Source: Chloromonas sp. AAM2
Taxonomy: Eukaryota; Chlorophyta; Chlorophyceae; Chlamydomonadales; Chlamydomonadaceae
DNA: 10,672 nucleotides
NCBI GenBank assembly: GCA_004335635.1
Contig: QAXH01006046.1
Span: 2,897 to 13,568 of the forward strand
Direction of reading: 5' to 3'
A program made the position numbers and the translations under genes. Under the pieces are notes generated by a model. That model did no database searches and had not been told where the DNA came from. It saw only the letters and a list, made by a program, of their open reading frames with translations. Shown here one piece after another: positions 1 through 10,672 of the stretch (the first letter of the stretch is position 1; the number at the start of each line of letters is the position of its first letter).

Positions 1-465
1 AGCAGCAGTCCTGCCAGTAGTCATGATGGCGACTATGTTATGATCCTGGCAGTGCAAGTCGAGTTTGACCTTTTTTTTTTCTGGGGTCGATTTTGGCCCT
101 TGCGGAGCTACTGTCAAAGTTTGAAACTCAAACGGACCTGTCCTTGAGATGGACCAACCCAAAATTTAAAAAAAAAAATACCCCCCCACCTTTTGAAATT
201 GAACCGACCGAACCCCAAAATTGAACCCAAAATTCTCGTGTGAACGCAAAAAAATTTGGAGTTGTCAATTTTGAGTCAAAATTATTCCCAAAATTGAACC
301 CAAAATGCCACCGTGTGAACCCCCTCTAAGCAAATGTTCGTCCATGGTCGTACCTGAGCTTGCGGCTCAAATGCTGTGTTTCCATATGAAGTGATCACCA
401 CTTGTTCTGTTGCTTGTGTCATGTGTTTGGCGATGACAGCCCATAGACCTAATGCTCACTCTCAC
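1..465 (-). other. MCM5 intron 15 (partial), repeat-rich
   Basis: This sequence follows the exon 15 donor and reaches the window edge without a recognisable acceptor and MCM5 block. The part from about 65 to 320 is much richer in A and T than the rest, with a T10 run at 71-80, an A run near 168-178, a C7 run near 181-187, and direct repeats described separately. No gene was seen on either strand. Confidence 0.75.
214..320. repeat. Two direct copies of an A-rich 32-34 bp unit
   Basis: Copy 1 at 214-245 and copy 2 at 287-320 both begin with CCCAAAATTGAACCCAAAAT and end with CGTGTGAAC, with a small indel between those blocks. The spacing is 73 bases. A related AACCCAAAATTTAAAA stretch starts near 156. 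The base composition is unlike the surrounding introns, which suggests a repetitive-element remnant, but I do not recognise the family. Confidence 0.7.
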
Positions 466-6146
<5,681 letters not shown>

Positions 6147-6776
6147 GTTGGCTGGTCCTCGGGTACCGCTTTGAGTCCTGAAGCGAGTGTTTGTCCTTGT
6201 CCCGAAAGCTGACTGTCAAGAGATCGTGAAGTCGGGTTCGTACTTGTGAACGTGCAAGCAAGAATGTTGTTGAGCAGCGTCGTGTGTTATCACCTATGAT
6301 GTGTGCTGGCTCATCCCGCTAACCTGCTAGGAGAAATCATTCACATTCAAGGTCATTCTTCAACCACCGTCATCCAACCGCCAACTTGTGTCAAGGTCTG
6401 TTGCAGCTAGGTATTGAAGTTCTGAGGCGAACATATGCATATCCTCTCACTTCAGCTACCCGCCGGTTAGTGGATGACCAGGAAGCTTTTCCCGGGTAGC
6501 CTAGTGAGCCAAAAGGTTTGACGGTGACAAGCCACACAGACTTTCAGTCTAGCATGCTATCATGCTCTGAGCCTGCTGCGATCTACGAATAAACGTTAAT
6601 TTTCTTGCCAAATGCAGGGCAGGCTATCCAACCTTAACGCAGTATGTGATTTAAAGCATGTTCAGGCACACAAAAAACATTTCAAGGCACTTTTACAAGG
6701 AGGGAGTGCACACCATGAAGCACATCCAACTCAATTATCAACTACTTGCGCAAATTGCAACAAATTCGTCGCTTTA

Positions 6777-7043
6777 GACGCTTGCCGTGAGACCCGCAGC
6801 ACTGGAGCCCTTCCCGCTGGTGTACACGCTGATGGGCACGTGACAAGAAGCAACCACGTCACACCATGTGAACCACGTGGATTCAAAATTGCAAGCAATT
6901 ACCAGCGAATCTAAGTTTATCTGTTTACATCTGGGATGCCGTCACAGGACAAAGGGGCGGGATGAGCACCGCCCTTACTTTTACATCAGGAAATCCGTCG
7001 GATGACACGGGTCGGGATGTGTACCGCCCTGACCTGCCCTGAG
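6777..7043 (-). pseudogene. Broken copy of MCM5 exon 11 and part of intron 10
   Basis: Positions 6777-6836 match MCM5 exon 11 (2278-2337), with only two differences in 60 bases; both are third-position changes (ATT to ATC, GCA to GCG), so the encoded ISVYTSGKGSSAAGLTAS is unchanged. Eleven bases present in the gene at 2338-2348, covering the splice acceptor and the first exon bases, are absent, and the exon 11 donor lies outside the copied part. The copied intron sequence continues to about 7043, with an extra diverged ~60-base unit starting near 6977. No other MCM5 exon is nearby, so the piece cannot make a helicase subunit and looks like a duplicated or captured fragment. Confidence 0.88.
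6935..7043. repeat. Two diverged tandem ~60-bp units
   Basis: Both units start with TTTACATC and run through CGGGATG to ACCGCCCT: unit 1 is roughly 6923-6975 and unit 2 roughly 6980-7043. Unit 2 has changed more. One related unit lies in MCM5 intron 10 near 2437-2499. A short resemblance (GGGCGGGATGGATACC) near 9616 in a fibrillin intron may be a degraded relative or chance. Confidence 0.7.
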
Positions 7044-7259
7044 AAAGGAATGATCAAATCTCACAAATTGGCGAAAGACTGCTGGGAAGATGCTCCAGGT
7101 ACTGTGTAATTGGGCATCCTGAAGCCGACGTAAATTACAGGAGGTTGATACGTAGCAGGTAGGCATACCAAGCCAAATAGCCATAATCAATTGGACAGCA
7201 GAACCCAAAACGATTACCAAACATTCATGGCTCCGATTCACAGTTTGTTCTTATCCAGT

Positions 7260-7330
7260 AAAAAAGTTGTTTGCCAGTTCTTCAGATGTAGTATCAGAAC
7301 TGTCCCAGAACTGGCAAAACTCATTTTTTT
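7260..7330. mobile_element. Small inverted-repeat element (MITE- or foldback-like)
   Basis: The left arm at 7260-7281 and the right arm at 7307-7330 are inverted copies of AGAACTGGCAAA followed by a few bases and a T6-7 run. The arms enclose about 25 bases and could form a hairpin. The right arm extends inward as TGTCCCAGAACTGGCAAA, and that exact 18-mer, again with a T tract after it, recurs at 9961-9978 in a fibrillin intron. Recurrence at a separate site suggests a dispersed element. No target-site duplication was established and there is no coding capacity. Confidence 0.5.
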
Positions 7331-7569
7331 CCCAGGCAAGGGTTTCATGCACTGTTGCATTGATACTAAAACGAATCACATTTAAAGTTATGCATGCTTC
7401 AAGAGACCTGCCTGAACCTTGTAATTCCTGGGCAGGTGAATAGCAGGGGCGGCAAGCCTGACTACAGCTGTGTGATGTGACTGGCTGCGGGGTTTGTGCA
7501 CTGGGCGATGCCTGGCTACAAGACACCGCAAGCACTCATCTATGTCAGCAATTTTTGTCCCACAAAGCA

Positions 7570-7574
7570 TTACA
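7570..7574 (-). terminator. Probable poly(A) signal TGTAA of the fibrillin gene
   Basis: This is the first TGTAA on the gene strand after the fibrillin stop codon, 383 bases downstream, within ACTGTAATGC. TGTAA is the usual polyadenylation signal in volvocalean green algae. The implied 3' UTR of about 400 bases is normal for such algae. A further TGTAA lies at 7135-7139. Confidence 0.5.
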
Positions 7575-7956
7575 GTGTCCCAGTCCATGGGTCTTCGTGC
7601 TTGTACAGGCGAGCAAACATTCCAACTTGCATCACGGTTGCTACATCAGGGTGGGATAGGGCCTAATCACAACCGCATTGTGTGAGGGATTAGTAATAGA
7701 AGTTATATAAATAATAGTATTCCAAAAGTCGTGCTACTGCCGCCCAGTGGTTATGCTGGGCACCGGGCGGGAGACATGGGTGGGCTTGACACAAGCAATT
7801 ATGTGCGGCGACCTGCATCGCCGGCACAGGACTACAGTGGCCAGAGGACCGGCGATGAGTTGGGCCTGGATGCTGACTCTGTCGACTGTGCATCCAATCA
7901 TGTGCCTGAGAGCATGCTGTTACCGGTGCGTGGCCTGTGTCACGGTTGTTTTTAAG
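7575..7956 (-). other. Presumed 3' UTR of the fibrillin gene
   Basis: This is the sequence between the TGA at 7957-7959 and the first TGTAA. It includes an A/T-rich patch near 7692-7722 on otherwise mixed sequence. No separate gene was recognised. Short plus-strand open frames here have no protein-like features. Confidence 0.5.
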
Positions 7957-10203
7957 TCAGTTTTCAACGCTATCCAGGTAGGACGCCTTCACCTGCAGGC
8001 AGGAACGAGCATGTGTGAGGGACACCCCGCCCTTGCATTGCATATCGCGAGCTGCTAGCAGCGTTGCATTCCATTATCCATTCCACATTGCATTATATAT
8101 GTATTTGCATTGCATTTGATGTGTGAGCAACGCAGTGTTGCTGTGCACGATCCGCCTATTTAAACTGCCTGTGGCATGCTATTTCTGATTTCAACTGGGG
8201 CTTCCTGTTACCATTGCATGCCAGCTAGGCGATCTGACTCGCACGTGCCCACCGCTAATAACCATGCCCACCGCTGCTTCCTGTCACTGGCCCCAACATT
8301 GGCAACACCTGCCATCATTATTAGCTTCATCGCCTGCGTGTCTCATGAAACATCACGTCACATGATGCACCACAAGCACCATAACCACCATAAGCATCCT
8401 ACCCACCTGCACTGAATAGGAGCTCTTTGACCTGAGGACGCGCAGGACTCGGTCACAGTACAGAATCTGAAACTCGCCTCGCCCTCTGATGGGCAGTGGC
8501 AGGGCGGTGTTTTCACCCAGGTGCAAGGTACCGCTGTTGACAAAAGCCACCACTGTAAGAGGGGTGGACACAAGCTTGCCGGTGCCAGCTTCCTCCACCT
8601 GTAAGTGAACAGCAGCAGACACGCACAAATGCCTAGAAACCACTGTTAGTTGTGATGAACGTCAGAATTTGTGAAGTGTTGACTGCCTTCCTCTCCTCAC
8701 CTGTCCTTCAAACAAGCCGGCGAGAACGAGATGTTGACATGCTGATCAAACCCCCAGCAGGACACAAGCAGGGTTGCACATTTGAATGTTGTGTGATGCT
8801 ACGTAGCTGGTTACGCCATTGCTTGTTCACAAACCCATGAGGTGCTGGTCGACCCATCACACTCCTCGCAATGTGAGACCACATAACAACTCTCATGGCG
8901 CTTGTTAGTAAGGGTCCAGCCTCCTTATCTGGCCCAATCCATACAGCGGACACCTCCAGAGGCACGTATCAATAACCCCAAGCAGCTTATTGTGTGGTGC
9001 CTTCCTTGTGCCTGCTTTCTTCGCTGCGCTTGTTATGCTTTCTTGCTCAGGGTAGGCCAGGGCAGAGCCCGTCCCGCTCCGGTTCCCGTGACGGTTCCCC
9101 TGATGTAAACAAGTAACCATGTCAGAAACCTGCAGGGTGGTGTGGTCAGCTCACCAGAGGTTGAAACGTCCCTGCAGCTGTGATGTACAGCGCCTGGCCC
9201 CAGAGCTCCGCTGCGTTGACCAGGGACATGTCCCTCGCATCCAGATCCTGTGACGCACGGTTCCTGCGTCGGCTGCTGCTGCCCACAAACAGCCGCTGGA
9301 AGCTGTCCCACAGCTGGGCAGGGCCTCGCGTGTACACCACCTTCAGATGGGCAAGGACATGGCACACCATGCGAAAAACAGTGTGATGCTGATGACTGTG
9401 CATCACGGTGCTTGATGACACTGTGCCATTCGTTACCATATCACAGTCTTGGGCACACACCATCATGCAACTGCTCTTTGCATGAACACGCACGTGAAAA
9501 CCGTGTCATGTTGAGTATTATCATCAACAGTTGGTCACAGTTGGCATCTAGCGCTAGAACAAGGTGACCACCACCGCTATCACGGTGCGTCAGACTCCTC
9601 TTCACATGCACGTTGGGCGGGATGGATACCCTCCCTCCTTGTGCTTTTATCGATGCGCGTGCTATTGAGAAGCTTCAGCGGGAAACAGCTGGGTGTCAAG
9701 CGGCCGAAGTAATGTCAATCTGACTGTGCTGTTGGGTGGCTCTCATGGAAAACAGCTACATGGCAAGACAGCTGGCTGGCAAGCACGACCTTGTTGTCAC
9801 TGGAGCCGAGTCACTGGAGTGGCATCCTTGTTTGAAGAGTGAGCTAGCACAGCACACGCTGGTGCGCAATGCTTAACACAGGAAAACTGTGCTTATGATG
9901 CCGGGTCTGTGTAGCATGGCCTAGAAAGAGTGTTGTGCTGTGACAAAAAAAATGGTGTGCTGTCCCAGAACTGGCAAACTTTTTTTTTTTCGCTGCAGTG
10001 ATAAAATCGTGCGTTGTGGTGATAAAATCTTCACCTGCTCAGCTGGCACTCACCACACCTGGGCCCCCACTGAGGTCCTGCAATTTGAAAGGCGGCTGCA
10101 GTTCCACCAACTCATCAATGAGAGTGTTGGCCTTATCGCTGTCTATGGTGCCCTCCCCGCCATCCCTAGGCACCAGCAGGTTCAGAAGAGCATCACGCTT
10201 CTT
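7957..10203 (-). CDS. Plastid lipid-associated protein / fibrillin family (PAP_fibrillin), 5' end unresolved
   Basis: Fibrillins are plastid proteins bound to plastoglobules and thylakoids, with roles in lipid and prenylquinone storage and in stress response. Four exons, all phase 0, join cleanly: 10054-10203, 9155-9340, 8407-8598 and 7957-7992, ending in TGA. They give 187 codons. Family blocks in order: KKRDALLNLL with TLIDELVELQPP (the N-terminal helix before the domain), LSGGPGV-VVYTRGP (first strand), NRASQDLDARDMSLVNAAEL with LYITAAGTFQPL, then LPLPIRGRGEFQILYCDRVLRVLRS, and VQVKASYLDSVEN at the end. This is nearly a whole PAP_fibrillin domain. The first listed exon could instead begin near 10238, or use an ATG at 10243-10245 in the same frame. 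A chloroplast transit peptide is expected upstream but was not identified. Assignment to a particular fibrillin subgroup was not possible. Confidence 0.85.
7993..8406 (-). other. Fibrillin intron before the last exon
   Basis: A 414-base intron, GTGGGT to CTGCCTGCAG, between SYSVQ and VKASYL. It contains short AT-rich and ATTGCAT-repeated stretches near 8064-8120 and a run of CAC/CAT triplets near 8366-8403. No gene was seen. Confidence 0.8.
8599..9154 (-). other. Fibrillin intron in the middle of the domain
   Basis: A 556-base phase 0 intron, GTGAGC to CACTTACAG, joining TFQPL to VEEAG. No repeat or gene was recognised. Confidence 0.8.
9341..10053 (-). other. Long fibrillin intron with a dispersed repeat copy
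   Basis: A 713-base phase 0 intron, GTGAGT to CATCTGAAG, joining GGPGV to VVYTRGP. Near its 5' end it carries the TGTCCCAGAACTGGCAAA motif plus T tract at 9961-9990. The acceptor AAG is less common than CAG, but it is the one that restores the VVYTRGP strand in frame. Confidence 0.75.
9961..9990. repeat. Second copy of the 18-mer repeat with T tract
   Basis: TGTCCCAGAACTGGCAAA at 9961-9978 is identical to 7301-7318, and both are followed by a T-rich run. Matching stops outside this, so the shared part is the end of the repeat only. An exact 18-base match within 10 kb is unlikely by chance in non-low-complexity sequence. Confidence 0.7.
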
Positions 10204-10672
10204 CTGTACCGTGGCACATTGTGGCAGGGATCCTTGCCTGCACATGAGACGACAGTGCTGACCAAGGATCAAGGCAAACAGATTTCGTCAGGCAAGGTGG
10301 CAGAACACAGTGTTGTGATGCCACAGGGGCAAGGTGCAGGTAGAGTAGCGATTTGATTGGAGCGGGGGTGCCAAGCGCGCACGGTCTGGGTCGGGCAAGG
10401 TTGTGGCATGTGGGACATCCTAAGTAGACGGGGTCGGTTTGCTGACCGTGGATAGATGGCCAAGAAGGCCATCCCAGAGGACGATCATGGGTCAAGCTTG
10501 CCATGCAGTGATGGGTCAGCGCTTGCTGCTGATAAAGCTCAAGTGCAGTCCTGTCCGCCCCGCACATGCCTGTTAGGGTTGAACACGCCCCCCAGGGGGC
10601 AAGGCTGAGGCTCCTCGCCAGCGGCCTGCCGCGATGCGGGTGGGTGGGTAGAGGTCCAGACACCCAGTCAGG
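10204..10672 (-). other. Upstream of the first recognised fibrillin exon; possible 5' exon region
   Basis: Intron 1 and the transit-peptide exon of the fibrillin gene should lie here or further right. One minus-strand frame is open from the window edge to 10193, but it differs from the frame of the exon at 10203 and would need splicing. An ATG in that frame at 10502-10504 begins MASLTHDRPLGWPS, which could be a transit-peptide start. Nothing conserved confirms it. Confidence 0.35.

Larger units (their letters stand above)
6147..7569. other. Intergenic spacer: MCM5 leader and promoter side, repeats
   Basis: This lies between the MCM5 start and the presumed fibrillin poly(A) region. The first ~70 bases upstream of the MCM5 ATG are leader-like, with an in-frame TGA at 6216-6218. 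A 12-base CTGTCAAGAGAT at 6213-6224 is repeated at 6111-6122 in intron 1. No convincing TATA box was identified. The middle holds the exon 11 fragment copy and the inverted-repeat element described separately. Short open frames here have no recognisable protein. Confidence 0.7.

Noticed and set aside
6579..6605. AATAAA on the plus strand as a poly(A) signal
   Set aside because: No plus-strand gene ends nearby, and AATAAA is not the typical signal in the likely host group.
6612..6914. A 100-codon plus-strand open frame in the intergenic spacer
   Set aside because: Its second half is the antisense of the duplicated MCM5 exon 11 fragment, and the first half resembles nothing known.
9940..10356. 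A 138-codon plus-strand open frame
   Set aside because: It is antisense to the first recognised fibrillin exon and the adjoining intron, has no recognisable protein features, and includes the T-tract repeat.

Overview
The window looks like nuclear DNA of a green alga (a chlorophyte, perhaps volvocalean). Both genes are broken into many short exons by GT-AG introns of about 94 to 710 bases. One gene encodes a plastid lipid-associated (fibrillin) protein, which implies a chloroplast. The other encodes an MCM5 whose sequence is closest to the plant version, judged by recall of family sequences. A TGTAA element, the usual poly(A) signal of such algae, lies downstream of the fibrillin stop codon. 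No bacterial, viral or CRISPR-like content was found.

Layout. Both genes are on the minus strand, so they read right to left. Positions 466-6146 hold fifteen exons of the replicative helicase subunit MCM5. They splice in phase into exactly 600 codons, from a 13-nt first coding exon to the helix region after the AAA+ core. The last ~130 codons lie beyond the left edge, and positions 1-465 are intron sequence with A/T-rich direct repeats. Positions 6147-7956 are intergenic: the MCM5 5' leader and promoter, a broken copy of MCM5 exon 11 plus adjoining intron DNA, a small inverted-repeat (MITE-like) element, and the fibrillin 3' UTR. Positions 7957-10203 hold four exons of the fibrillin-family gene. 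Its first exon or exons, with the expected transit peptide, are not resolved and lie in 10204-10672 or off the right edge.

The two genes have no evident functional link: one acts in nuclear DNA replication and the other in plastid membranes or lipid bodies. They are head-to-tail neighbours about 1.8 kb apart.

I see no undescribed biological system. The most unusual items are the duplicated MCM5 exon 11 fragment, whose only two base differences inside the exon are silent; a 13-bp tandem duplication that doubles a splice acceptor in MCM5; and a repeat sharing an 18-base core between the intergenic spacer and a fibrillin intron.
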